A DNA stretch of 64,000 bases from positions 124,001-188,000 of the forward strand of contig JAPZUF010000006.1 of the NCBI GenBank assembly GCA_027533395.1, in the 5' to 3' direction. This document shows, one piece after another, positions 1 to 8,512 of this stretch. A program made the translations under genes and the position numbers. This DNA comes from Cyclobacteriaceae bacterium. GTDB lineage: Bacteria > Bacteroidota > Bacteroidia > Cytophagales > Cyclobacteriaceae. Within the stretch, counting starts at the first letter, position 1; each line of letters opens with the position of its first letter. Below the pieces are notes generated by a model, which saw only the letters and a program-made list of their open reading frames with translations, did no database searches and was not told where the DNA came from.

Positions 1-916
1 TGCCAGGGTTAATTGGCAGTTCGTAACTTAACATAAACTCGTGAGAAGTTGGTTGTTTGGCATCCTGTGCTCTAACAATGTAGTCCATAGAATAACCAAA
101 GCGTAATGATCTGTCTTTCAGGAAACTGTAACCTAATAATACTGAGGCGGCTTCTGACTGGCGAAAACCTAAACCACCCCACATTTTACTTTTGTAGAAA
201 GCCAAAGCGCTTAAATCCACTGATGTCTTATTTAAATCTGTTTTAACTAAAGTTGAGAATTGAAAATTTAGGTCAAAACTCATTTCATAGAAATAACCTG
301 CTGTAAAGTTTACGTGATTTTCTAATTGATTGCGCACTTCATTTACACCAAAATCAAATTGAGATTTCAACAAATGGTTAAAACCTACACCAGCATAATA
401 TTTTTCTGAGCGATAAAACAAACCAAATCCTAAGTCTGGCTTTACTTGTGAATCTATACCATCTTGCAGAACCGGATCATTTTGTTGAGTAGGTCTATAT
501 TTGCTCCAGTCGATTGATTGAGAAAATGCTCCTAGCTTTACCGCTATGCTTAGCTTATTATCTTTTATGCCTAAATGCTGCGCATACATTATTTGTGCTT
601 CCAAATTATTTAGAGGACCTAAATCATCGTTAAGTACGTATGCGCCAAATCCTCCCCTTGTTTTATATATTGGTGTATTAAAACTCACCATTTGGGTTAT
701 AGGTGCGCCACCTGTTCCGCCAAAAGCTTGGTAACCTGTCCATTGATTTCTGTAAAATGCAGTTAACCGTGTTACCCCATCTACTCCGGCAAAAGCGGGT
801 GTTACATATAAATTATTGAACATGTAATTTGTGAACAGAGGATCTTGTTGTGCTTGAACCCCTGAAGCCGCAAAAAGTAGTAACGCAAAAGCGATTAAAA
901 ACGACTTAACAAACAT
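1..916 (-). CDS. PorP/SprF family type IX secretion membrane protein (3' end cut)
   Basis: About 305 residues are visible and the C-terminus runs off the left edge. The protein begins with a clear signal peptide (hydrophobic stretch, then AASGVQA) followed by QQDPLFTNYMFNNLYVTPAFAG-like sequence (the PorP/SprF hallmark is QDPxFTNYMFN). The last visible residues, SHEFMLSYELPINPG, match the usual end of this family, so probably only a few residues are missing. Family members are outer-membrane beta-barrel proteins that interact with the PorK/PorN ring and PorE in type IX secretion, or act as partners for secreted SprB-like adhesins. The gene lies 112 bp downstream of hemD on the same strand. 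No large adhesin gene is visible, so the partner may lie outside the window. Family assignment is firm; the specific role is not. Confidence 0.88.
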   Translation of the reverse strand, partial: MFVKSFLIAFALLLFAASGVQAQQDPLFTNYMFNNLYVTPAFAGVDGVTRLTAFYRNQWTGYQAFGGTGGAPITQMVSFNTPIYKTRGGFGAYVLNDDLGPLNNLEAQIMYAQHLGIKDNKLSIAVKLGAFSQSIDWSKYRPTQQNDPVLQDGIDSQVKPDLGFGLFYRSEKYYAGVGFNHLLKSQFDFGVNEVRNQLENHVNFTAGYFYEMSFDLNFQFSTLVKTDLNKTSVDLSALAFYKSKMWGGLGFRQSEAASVLLGYSFLKDRSLRFGYSMDYIVRAQDAKQPTSHEFMLSYELPINPG

Positions 917-937
917 GTTTCTTTGAATAAGAGGATT

Positions 938-968
938 TAAAGTAAGTGTTTTTTCTTGATACAACCAA
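938..968 (-). promoter_or_regulatory. possible promoter of the PorP/SprF gene
   Basis: Read on the minus strand, TTACTTTA (938-945) resembles the Bacteroidota -7 box TAnnTTTG, and a TTG (966-968) lies 20 bases upstream, as expected for the -33 element. Both boxes are imperfect. If real, the PorP/SprF gene can be transcribed separately from the upstream hemD operon. Confidence 0.3.
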
Positions 969-1028
969 CATCGCTTGCTTAAAGTGTAATAAAAAACACT
1001 TAAATGTAAAATACCGAGTATGAAGTAG

Positions 1029-1805
1029 TTATCGGATCCCGTTTGCTTTCTTAATGTACAACTCTAATGCACCAGTCATAGAAGGTGCATTGGGCAGTGG
1101 GGCTTCAATATCTAAAATTAAACCGGCATCGCGTGCTGCTTTGGCTGTTGTAGGTCCAAACGCTGCTATTCTTGTATTATTTTGTTTGAATTCCGGGAAG
1201 TTTTGAAACAACGATGTTATACCTGATGGACTAAAGAAGGCTAGAATATCGTAAAAAACTTCTTTTAAATCCGATAAGTCTGCTGCCACCGTGTGGTAAA
1301 TGATAGCTTCTGTATGATTATATCCGTTATTTTTTAGAAAATCTGGTATATCATTTTTTCTGATATCTGAGCAAGGGAAAAGGTATTTCTCGTTTTTATG
1401 TTTCTTTAGCAACTCTAATAAGTCCTGCGCAGTTTTAAGCCCAGTAAAGATTTTTCTTTTTCTAATTACAATATATTTCTGCAAATAATTAGATGTCTGT
1501 TCCGATACGCAGAAGTATTTCATTTCTGGTGGCATCTCTAATTTAAGTTCTGCACAAATGGTAAAGAAATGATCTACGGCATTACGACTTGTAAAGATGA
1601 TAGCAGTATGCTGAAGTATATCAATCTTTTGTTTCCTGAATTCTTTTACCGGAACTGGCTCTACCTGAATAAAAGGCCTGAAATCAATTTTAAGATTGAA
1701 TTTCTCTGCCAGCTTAAGATAAGGTGAGTTGGGATCAGATGGGGCTTCTTGGGTGACTAGAATGCTTTTAACTTTTCGCATTCTATCCGTTTGGGTTTCA
1801 CTCAT
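1029..1805 (-). CDS. hemD: uroporphyrinogen-III synthase
   Basis: The 258-residue protein matches HemD, which closes and inverts ring D of hydroxymethylbilane to give uroporphyrinogen III, the branch point for heme. HemD is poorly conserved, but visible hallmarks are ILVTQEA near the N-terminus, AIIFTSRNAVDHFF around residue 70, FFSPSGITSLF around residue 190 and AAFGPTTAKAARDAGL near residue 215. Length is typical. It starts 18 bp downstream of the DUF4271 gene, a pairing common in Bacteroidota, and the heme chaperone gene hemW is divergently placed just beyond. Confidence 0.9.
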   Translation of the reverse strand: MSETQTDRMRKVKSILVTQEAPSDPNSPYLKLAEKFNLKIDFRPFIQVEPVPVKEFRKQKIDILQHTAIIFTSRNAVDHFFTICAELKLEMPPEMKYFCVSEQTSNYLQKYIVIRKRKIFTGLKTAQDLLELLKKHKNEKYLFPCSDIRKNDIPDFLKNNGYNHTEAIIYHTVAADLSDLKEVFYDILAFFSPSGITSLFQNFPEFKQNNTRIAAFGPTTAKAARDAGLILDIEAPLPNAPSMTGALELYIKKANGIR

Positions 1806-1823
1806 ATCAACACAGGTCGGACT

Positions 1824-2912
1824 TTAATACAGAAGTTTAAAAATGATTAGTGAGGGTACAATTTCTGTGACACAAAGGTAAGAAAATAAATGAAACAGAC
1901 CGAGTTGAACTTTATTAGCAACTTTAAAAATTGCGATTACATTCCAAATTAGTGTGCCAAATAATACAACCCGCATCAAAATTGATAACCAATTGGGATG
2001 TGTAAGCGCGGTAATATGACTGATAACCATTATAAATAAGCAAAAGCCCGAGAGTAGAAATACTGCTCTTACCCAATTAAAAAATTGAAGCCCTGCTACT
2101 TCCCTAGCATTGTAAAGCCAAGCTTGAAAGTATGTATTGATCATTCGGAGCGCAATTATGAGTAAGAGTAGACCTGTATAGCTAAACCATTGAAGAAAAA
2201 AATCAATTAACGTTTTTTCAGTTTTAGGTAGGGTTTCTACAAAAGGTTGAGAAAGAGTTAAAACTAAAGATAACGTTAGGGCCGAAAATCCGAAAAATAA
2301 AAAGTTTGTACTGCCGGTGATGCGGTTATAAACCTGACCTTCCTCTCTTTCGCGAAATGAAAATAATTTAACAACAGAAAAATAATCTGAAGCCAATTTT
2401 GGGTTCAACAAAATAATGGTCAATAACAAAAGTGAAATAACCAAAGCACTGATTACAACAAAATCTATAGGAACAACTGGGCTTGACTTCTTAACAAGTT
2501 TTGTATCTTCAATTTGATTATTCCTTACAAGCGAAGTTGCTAATTTTTCAATCTTTAATTGAGGATGAAATATTGTGATCTGTAAAGTTGTTGCAGATAA
2601 TACATTCCTTATACTATCAATGGATAGTTCGATTTCTTTTTCGTTGTTGATAATGAGTTGCTGATTGATAAAGATGGAAAGCGGCTGCCGATATCTTATT
2701 TTAAGTTTAGCACCAGTGGCTTCAGTAGCTCTTAATTGAAAAGAGACAAACTGAGGCTGATGAATCTCTCCCTTAAAGTCTTGATACTTGCCTCCCTCAA
2801 AAACCTTCCATCTTTTGCTTAAATCTTCTTCCTCCGGTTGTGCTACAACTATGGTAAAAGCAAGAAAAAATAAAAAAGTAAGACTTAAACGCATAAGCAA
2901 CAAAATTACCAT
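1824..2912 (-). CDS. DUF4271 integral membrane protein
   Basis: This 362-residue protein starts with a signal peptide ending near TIVVAQP. A roughly 120-residue extracytoplasmic region follows, then about six hydrophobic segments from around residue 148 to the C-terminus. This architecture, together with a position immediately upstream of hemD, fits the DUF4271 family of Bacteroidota, whose function is unknown to me. Two in-frame ATGs are possible, at 2912 and at 2894; the second gives a more normal signal peptide (MRLSLTFLFF). It is divergent from hemW with only about 35 bp between starts. Confidence 0.72.
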   Translation of the reverse strand: MVILLLMRLSLTFLFFLAFTIVVAQPEEEDLSKRWKVFEGGKYQDFKGEIHQPQFVSFQLRATEATGAKLKIRYRQPLSIFINQQLIINNEKEIELSIDSIRNVLSATTLQITIFHPQLKIEKLATSLVRNNQIEDTKLVKKSSPVVPIDFVVISALVISLLLLTIILLNPKLASDYFSVVKLFSFREREEGQVYNRITGSTNFLFFGFSALTLSLVLTLSQPFVETLPKTEKTLIDFFLQWFSYTGLLLLIIALRMINTYFQAWLYNAREVAGLQFFNWVRAVFLLSGFCLFIMVISHITALTHPNWLSILMRVVLFGTLIWNVIAIFKVANKVQLGLFHLFSYLCVTEIVPSLIIFKLLY

Positions 2913-2945
2913 AGTTTAGCGAGTACCAAAAATTTACTTTGCCAA

Positions 2946-4070
2946 ATGGCCGGTATTTACTTACATATCCCTTTCTGTAAACAAGCTTGCTATTACTGCG
3001 ACTTTCATTTTTCTACACAGGTAGATTACAAAGAGAAAATGGTGGCTGCCATCATTGATGAAATCCGTTTAAGAACAGAATACCTTCAGCTACAAAAAAT
3101 AGAAAGCATTTACTTTGGCGGTGGAACACCTTCCTTGCTAACTGTGCAGGAACTCGAATTGATTTTAAATTCTATTCACAAAAATTTTACAATTTCTGAA
3201 AATCCTGAAATTACTTTAGAGGCTAATCCAGACGATCTTTCCTTATCCTATCTAAAATTAATACGACAATTTGGTATAAACAGATTAAGTATTGGCATTC
3301 AAACTTTTGATGATTCTTATTTGAAAAAAATGAATCGTGCACACAACCATGCCAGCGCATTACAAGTATTGCCAGATGCCCGCGAAGCAGGTTTCGAAAA
3401 CATCAGCATTGATTTAATGTATGCTTTGCCCAATCAAAGTCAAGCACAATGGTTGACAGATTTAAATCAAGCTATTCAATTAAAGCCTGAACATATCTCT
3501 GCTTATACATTAACCATTGAACCTAAAACAGTTTTTGGAGTTCAAAAAGAAAAAGGTAAACTTTCTGTACCAGATGAAGATACCGCTGCCACATTTTTTG
3601 AAACATTACAGGAAGAGTTAAAGAAAAACGGTTACCTACAATATGAAGTATCTAATTTCTGTTTGCCTCATTTTTATTCGAAACATAACAGTAGTTATTG
3701 GTTGCAAAAACATTATTTAGGGGTTGGACCGAGTGCTCACTCTTATAATGGTGTAAGTCGACAGTTTAACATTGCAAACAATCATCTTTATTTAAAATCA
3801 ATAGGAGAAGGGAAAATTCCAGCTACAATTGAATGGCTAAGTCGAGAAGAAAAAATTAATGATTTCTTATTAACTGGTTTAAGAACAATGTGGGGTATAT
3901 TTTTACCTTTTCTTAGTAAAGAACTGAATTACAACTTGCTAACGATTAAGGAACAAAAAATTAACTATTTGATAGATAATCAACTTGCGATTATTGAAGA
4001 TAATCACTTGATACTTACAAAAAGTGGTTTGTTAATAGCTGATAAAATTGCATCCGATTTATTTGTATGA
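2946..4070 (+). CDS. hemW: radical SAM heme chaperone HemW
   Basis: The 374-residue protein has the radical SAM iron-sulfur motif C11-x3-C15-x2-C18 (FCKQACYYCDF), the GGGTPS motif near residue 58 and the C-terminal HemN-type domain. HemW proteins resemble oxygen-independent coproporphyrinogen oxidase but bind heme and deliver it to target proteins; they are often misannotated as HemN. The CxxxCxxCxF form and the short N-terminus favour HemW. A TTACTTTG element ends five bases before the ATG. The gene overlaps the next by 4 bp (ATGA), so the two are probably translated together. Confidence 0.9.
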   Translation: MAGIYLHIPFCKQACYYCDFHFSTQVDYKEKMVAAIIDEIRLRTEYLQLQKIESIYFGGGTPSLLTVQELELILNSIHKNFTISENPEITLEANPDDLSLSYLKLIRQFGINRLSIGIQTFDDSYLKKMNRAHNHASALQVLPDAREAGFENISIDLMYALPNQSQAQWLTDLNQAIQLKPEHISAYTLTIEPKTVFGVQKEKGKLSVPDEDTAATFFETLQEELKKNGYLQYEVSNFCLPHFYSKHNSSYWLQKHYLGVGPSAHSYNGVSRQFNIANNHLYLKSIGEGKIPATIEWLSREEKINDFLLTGLRTMWGIFLPFLSKELNYNLLTIKEQKINYLIDNQLAIIEDNHLILTKSGLLIADKIASDLFV

Positions 4071-4825
4071 TAATCCAATTAACTTTTGAAGGCAAACATT
4101 ACCGAGCCAACCTACAACATGGCATCGATATCAGCATTCCTATCCAAGAAGGTAAAAAAAATGTAAACTGTTATTATGCCGACCCGGTGACTTTTCAAAC
4201 TATTGAAATGGGAAACTTTATTGGCAGTGTAGAAAAAGGTGGCTCTGTTAACTATCAAAAATTACTCATCACACCACACGGAAATGGAACTCATACTGAA
4301 TGTTATGGACACTTAGTCGCCACTCCTGTTTCAATTAATACGTGCTTAAAAAATTTTCATTTTATTGCTCAACTTATCACCTTACCTCCCACCCAGCAAA
4401 GCAATGGTGATGCCATTATTACATTGGCATCATTTAAAGAAAAAGTTAAAAGCGATAATCTTCCTGAAGCCATCATCATCCGTACTTTGCCAAATACAGA
4501 TGATAAACTATATCGTCAATATTCAGGAAGTAATCCTCCTTATTTCGATCCTGCATTAACGGCCTTGCTTGCTGAAAAAAAAGTAAAGCATCTTTTAATT
4601 GATTTACCAAGCTTAGATAAAGAAGTAGATGGTGGTTTGTTAGCAGCTCATAAAGCATTTTGGAATTTATCCCATCAACCCAGAAAAGAAGCCTGTGTAA
4701 CAGAATTAACATATGTGCCGAACAGCATTACAGATGGATTGTACTTACTTAATTTGCAAATTATTTCTTTGGAAATGGATGCATCGCCATCGAAACCCAT
4801 TTTATATCCAATTGAATTGTTTTAA
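4067..4825 (+). CDS. cyclase-family metal-dependent hydrolase
   Basis: The 252-residue protein contains HGNGTHTECYGH (residues 71-82), a form of the HxGTHxDxxxH metal-binding signature of the cyclase/KynB family, with Glu at the usual Asp position. A second family block is LLIDLPSLDKEVDGG around residue 182. Relatives include kynurenine formamidase and polyketide-type cyclases, but most members have unknown substrates. It overlaps hemW by 4 bp. I cannot assign a substrate; the genomic context gives no tryptophan catabolism genes. Confidence 0.75.
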   Translation: MIIQLTFEGKHYRANLQHGIDISIPIQEGKKNVNCYYADPVTFQTIEMGNFIGSVEKGGSVNYQKLLITPHGNGTHTECYGHLVATPVSINTCLKNFHFIAQLITLPPTQQSNGDAIITLASFKEKVKSDNLPEAIIIRTLPNTDDKLYRQYSGSNPPYFDPALTALLAEKKVKHLLIDLPSLDKEVDGGLLAAHKAFWNLSHQPRKEACVTELTYVPNSITDGLYLLNLQIISLEMDASPSKPILYPIELF

Positions 4826-4851
4826 ATTGTGACCCATTCGCTCGTCTTACC

Positions 4852-5223
4852 ATGGCTATGTCTCCTGAAGAAAAAAGAGTTTATCTGTTGTTGAAAGCGG
4901 TGATCTTTCATTATCATGGTTTAGACGATCTTGAAAAAAGAGATTTAGACAGAACTGCGGAAGATTTACAAGCTCCTGACGAATACCAATGGGCATTAGA
5001 TTTTATTGCCAAAGATTACATCACTGCTTTTGATCGCGCGCGCGATTATCTCAACGACATCATTGCAGATTATACAAAAGAAAAACGAGTAGAATTAATT
5101 AACATGGTTTGGCAAGCCAACAACTTAAAAGGTTATGTAACTGAGATGGAAGCAACCGCCATGCTTAAACTCGCTAAAGATTGGAATGTGCAGAAAGAGT
5201 TAGTCGATTTGGTTTTAAAATAA
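4852..5223 (+). CDS. small TerB-like helical protein
   Basis: This 123-residue, apparently all-helical, acidic protein lacks a signal peptide or membrane segment. The pattern of a long helix after MSPEEKRVYLLLKAV, a central DYITAFDRARDYL segment and a C-terminal EATAMLKLAKDWNV resembles TerB-like (tellurite resistance B) domains. No conserved metal-ligand cluster is obvious and no ter genes are nearby. It follows the cyclase gene by 26 bp and is probably the last gene of the hemW operon. ATG codons at 4852 and 4858 are both possible starts. Confidence 0.5.
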   Translation: MAMSPEEKRVYLLLKAVIFHYHGLDDLEKRDLDRTAEDLQAPDEYQWALDFIAKDYITAFDRARDYLNDIIADYTKEKRVELINMVWQANNLKGYVTEMEATAMLKLAKDWNVQKELVDLVLK

Positions 5224-5231
5224 ACCTATCC

Positions 5232-7238
5232 TTATTTCAAAAAGAAAACTCCTTTTAGTCTTGCTTCCTCCCACGGTCTTTGATTACCGCCTGATAATTT
5301 CTCAACACTGTTACGCGTGTTCATGAACACATCTTCAATTCGTTGAGAAATTTTAAGTTGTTTTACTAACTCTCCTGTATATAATCCATTCACACCATCA
5401 CCATCAGAAGCTACTGAACCAGGGTCGGTTGCGTAGGCAATCAATGTTCCACTTGGAGCATTAACTCTTGCTAAACCCTCGCCACCGCGTTTGCCGGAAG
5501 GGAAAGGATTGTTTCTACATGCATCGAGAATAATCATATTCAACCCTTCTTCATTAGCAAACTCCATGGTGTTGGTTACACCGCCCAATGGAATACATTT
5601 TTGTTTTATATCTAAGTGTGATTGAATGGAGGCATCAACCGGAACTAAATAATTGGCTCCATCTACTTCTAAACCATGACCCGCATAAAAGAAAAGAGAA
5701 ACATCGGCATCTTCTATTTTATCTCCAAAAGAAAATATAGCATTCTTCATCGTTTCGTAAGAACCATTTTGAACAAGAATAACTTCAAAATCTAATGACT
5801 TCAAAGTTGCTTCCATGCTTTTTACATCATTTATGGTGTTACGAAGTTTGCTGCTGAATTGGTAATCGGCATTTCCTATAACTAACGCGATTCTTTTCTG
5901 ACCGTGAGTTACAGGTTTTGCTGTTGATGATTTCGTTGAAGGTTGGGAAGTAAGGTAAATATCTTTTGTTACAACTTGCGATTTAGCATTTTGAGCCACA
6001 ACTCTCACTCTGTTTTTTCCGGGTGCTAAATCTATTTTAGCAGAGAAAGTTCCATCCGGATTGATAGCGGCTTTTGCATCATTCACAAAAACAGTATTTA
6101 CTTTATCTAATCCTGCAATTCTACCTTCTACAATTGAATTAACATCTTGAATAAGTGTTTCGCCATAACCTCGGCTTACAGGTGGATTGGTAATGCTTAT
6201 TTCAGCAGGATTATTTTTGATTACTTCAAAAATTGAAACTTTACCTTCTGTTGTTCCGATGGCCAACCATTCTCCATCTTTTGAGGATGCTATTGCGCTG
6301 GGTCTTTCATCAACCGAAATTGGTTCTGTTACTTCACCCTTATCAATATCTACTGAAAAAATGGTGCGAGAATCGGAAGAGAAATAAAATAGATGATTTG
6401 CGCCTGCGCCTGCAGAAAAGCCATCTGGCCGAAATTGTACTTGTATTCTTTTGTTTTCGTTACCGGAAGTTAAATCGAAAGTTCCAATACTATTTCTTCT
6501 CTCAGGCTGCCCGCCTGGCCGAAGTCCTCCTTTCGGAATAAATATTTCTTGAAAAGCCACTAAAAATAAATCTGATCCTTTAGAGAGTGATGCTGTTTTA
6601 ACCACTGACTTTGAGCCGGAAAACTCTTCACTCTGCAGTTTTAATTGTCTTATTAATTTTTGACTTAAAAATTCCCAATTGTAACAATCACCAAGGTTAT
6701 TCAGACCGATTAATTGTTGACCAAATCTATCGTACCCCAAGAATAAAATATTTTTACCATTGATGTTACTCCCCATTCGGTTGTGCGTCATGGAAGCTAC
6801 TAAATCAAAAGTTTCGATTTGACCTTCTTTATTGATGGCCGTAAGATAGGTTTGAGAAGGATCGATTACAGCTGTAACCGGATTTGAAAAGTTGATGCTT
6901 ATATTTTTCTTTTGTCCATCTGCTATCGGTAGTGTAAACGCAGTTCCATTGGCTTTAACAACCAGTAAGGCTTTATCTCTTACTAAATACTCTATTAAGG
7001 TGTTTTTGCCAGAAGTTTGATCAGCTTTAATCAGTTTACCGGTTTCAAGTTCGAAAACTTGTAGTTTTCCTTTAGAATCTGAAACGATAACATACTTTGA
7101 ATCTTGTGAAAAAGTAATCAGGTCAATCTCTGAATTGCCAACATTTACTTTCTTAAATGCACTTAGGGTTACACTTTGAGCAAAACCTTTGATGCTTGAT
7201 AAGACGATTAATAGACAAAAACAAACTGACCTGATCAT
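5232..7238 (-). CDS. secreted caspase-family protein with N-terminal beta-propeller
   Basis: The 668-residue protein has a signal peptide (residues 1-20), a WD40/YVTN-like propeller (about 20-340, for example DSKYVIVSDSKGKLQVF), a short Ig-like module (about 360-430, KVNTVFVND to GKNRVRVVA), a Ser/Thr-rich linker and a C14 caspase-like domain (about 445-668). The catalytic dyad is visible: His in FFYAGHGLEVDG and Cys in ILDACRNNPF. Bacterial metacaspase-like enzymes usually cleave after basic residues; targets here are unknown. The signal peptide places it in the periplasm or outside. It is followed 11 bp upstream by a small beta-barrel gene on the same strand. Its 3' end converges on the TerB-like gene with 8 bp between stops. 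Confidence 0.85.
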   Translation of the reverse strand: MIRSVCFCLLIVLSSIKGFAQSVTLSAFKKVNVGNSEIDLITFSQDSKYVIVSDSKGKLQVFELETGKLIKADQTSGKNTLIEYLVRDKALLVVKANGTAFTLPIADGQKKNISINFSNPVTAVIDPSQTYLTAINKEGQIETFDLVASMTHNRMGSNINGKNILFLGYDRFGQQLIGLNNLGDCYNWEFLSQKLIRQLKLQSEEFSGSKSVVKTASLSKGSDLFLVAFQEIFIPKGGLRPGGQPERRNSIGTFDLTSGNENKRIQVQFRPDGFSAGAGANHLFYFSSDSRTIFSVDIDKGEVTEPISVDERPSAIASSKDGEWLAIGTTEGKVSIFEVIKNNPAEISITNPPVSRGYGETLIQDVNSIVEGRIAGLDKVNTVFVNDAKAAINPDGTFSAKIDLAPGKNRVRVVAQNAKSQVVTKDIYLTSQPSTKSSTAKPVTHGQKRIALVIGNADYQFSSKLRNTINDVKSMEATLKSLDFEVILVQNGSYETMKNAIFSFGDKIEDADVSLFFYAGHGLEVDGANYLVPVDASIQSHLDIKQKCIPLGGVTNTMEFANEEGLNMIILDACRNNPFPSGKRGGEGLARVNAPSGTLIAYATDPGSVASDGDGVNGLYTGELVKQLKISQRIEDVFMNTRNSVEKLSGGNQRPWEEARLKGVFFLK

Positions 7239-7249
7239 GATTAGATTAG

Positions 7250-7741
7250 TTATTTAAGCTTACCAAGTAAAACACCAATACCTAAAGTTGCACCAAAAAG
7301 AGTACCATCAAAATCACCAAAGCCCTTCTGTAAACTTAAACCGAAATCTACGTTTACTGTCTCATTAAGGAAATACTTTGAGCCACCATAAAGACCAACA
7401 GTATTTAGGTTGCTATCACCTAATGATAAAATTGAAAGCTGACCACCCGCATACGGTAGCAGCTTACCATCGGTTGTTAAAAAGTTATAAGTAGCATATG
7501 GACCAATCCCAAAACCTTCTGCACCTTCTGCTAAAAATACTTGCAAAGAAGTTCCGGCTTCTAAATTTTGAGTGAAGAAGTAACCACCTTTTAAAAACAA
7601 CTGACCTGTACTACTAGAAAATCCATCGGATGAAAAGTTCTGATAGGACAATGAACCTGCTGCACTAAAATCTCCTTTTTCTACTTGAGCAAAAACTGTT
7701 GCAGAAAGAAAAATGGCAATAACTGAAAATAGGTATTTCAT
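7250..7741 (-). CDS. small outer-membrane beta-barrel protein
   Basis: The 163-residue protein has a signal peptide (MKYLFSVIAIFLSATVFAQ) and alternating aromatic/Gly strands such as GGYFFTQNLEAGTSLQVF and GIGPYATYNFL, ending in short hydrophobic strands. This matches the OmpX/OmpW-size beta-barrel domain common in Bacteroidota. It lies upstream of the caspase gene in the same direction with 11 bp between, so they may form a pair. No specific substrate can be inferred. Confidence 0.68.
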   Translation of the reverse strand: MKYLFSVIAIFLSATVFAQVEKGDFSAAGSLSYQNFSSDGFSSSTGQLFLKGGYFFTQNLEAGTSLQVFLAEGAEGFGIGPYATYNFLTTDGKLLPYAGGQLSILSLGDSNLNTVGLYGGSKYFLNETVNVDFGLSLQKGFGDFDGTLFGATLGIGVLLGKLK

Positions 7742-7789
7742 AGAGTTAAGGGTTTAATTAGAAAATGAAGTTAAACTTATTAAAGCATT

Positions 7790-8512
7790 CTACAAACTCA
7801 TCATATCTTTAAACTTTGCGGCTTGCCTGCGGCTTACTTCTACTTTATCTCCTCCACGTAAACGAACCATTAATCCTCCGTTAAACCATGGTTCAATTCC
7901 TTCTACCCAACTTAAATTAACTATGTGTTTTCTGGAAGCGCGAAAGAATGCGCGCTCATCTAATTTCTCATCTAAAGCATTAAGCGATTTATGAATCATC
8001 GGTTTGTTGGTATCAAAATATACTTTGATATAGTTACCGTCAGACTCGAACATGCGAACATTTGATAAACTGACGAACCAACACTTATCTCCATCTTTTA
8101 CAAATACCTGATCGTTTAATCCCAATTTCTTTTCGCCACTAGTTTGCTGTTCTTTTTTAGCCTTTTCTTTTTGCATCACTTTGCCAATGGCTTCTGCTAA
8201 ACGTTCGGGTTGAATAGGCTTTAGTAAATAGTCCATCGCACTAACGTTAAACGCCTGCAACGCATATTCATCATAAGCCGTAGTGAAAATAACAAGTGGA
8301 ACAGCATCAAGCATTTCCAATAACTGAAAACCTGTTTTGCCTGGCATTTGGATATCCAGAAAAAGCAAATCTGGATTTAAATTCTCAATCATCTCAAAAG
8401 CTTCGTCTGCATTTTGAGCTTCGCCAATCACCTCGATACCAGAATGATCTTCCAGTAATTTCATTAATTCTTTTCTGGCTAAGCGTTCGTCATCTACGAT
8501 TAGTGCTTTCAT
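7790..8512 (-). CDS. LytTR-type response regulator
   Basis: The 240-residue protein has a receiver domain (residues 1-120) with acidic pair DD at 7-8, phospho-acceptor Asp53 in LLFLDIQMPG, Thr in IFTTAYD and Lys in YLLKPI. A LytTR DNA-binding domain follows (about 135-240; VRMFESDGNYIKV, FFRASRKHIVNL). Such regulators bind direct repeats upstream of targets, often genes for envelope or peptidase functions. Its start lies inside the 3' end of the kinase gene (23-bp overlap), so kinase and regulator are a cognate pair. Confidence 0.93.
   Translation of the reverse strand: MKALIVDDERLARKELMKLLEDHSGIEVIGEAQNADEAFEMIENLNPDLLFLDIQMPGKTGFQLLEMLDAVPLVIFTTAYDEYALQAFNVSAMDYLLKPIQPERLAEAIGKVMQKEKAKKEQQTSGEKKLGLNDQVFVKDGDKCWFVSLSNVRMFESDGNYIKVYFDTNKPMIHKSLNALDEKLDERAFFRASRKHIVNLSWVEGIEPWFNGGLMVRLRGGDKVEVSRRQAAKFKDMMSL

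Noticed and set aside
4852-5223. Tellurite resistance gene
   Set aside because: The fold resembles TerB only loosely and no other ter genes are present; the context is hemW and a cyclase.
5232-7238. Caspase as part of a defence system with gasdermin or nucleotide signalling
   Set aside because: The protein is exported and no gasdermin, cyclase, STAND or TIR gene lies nearby.
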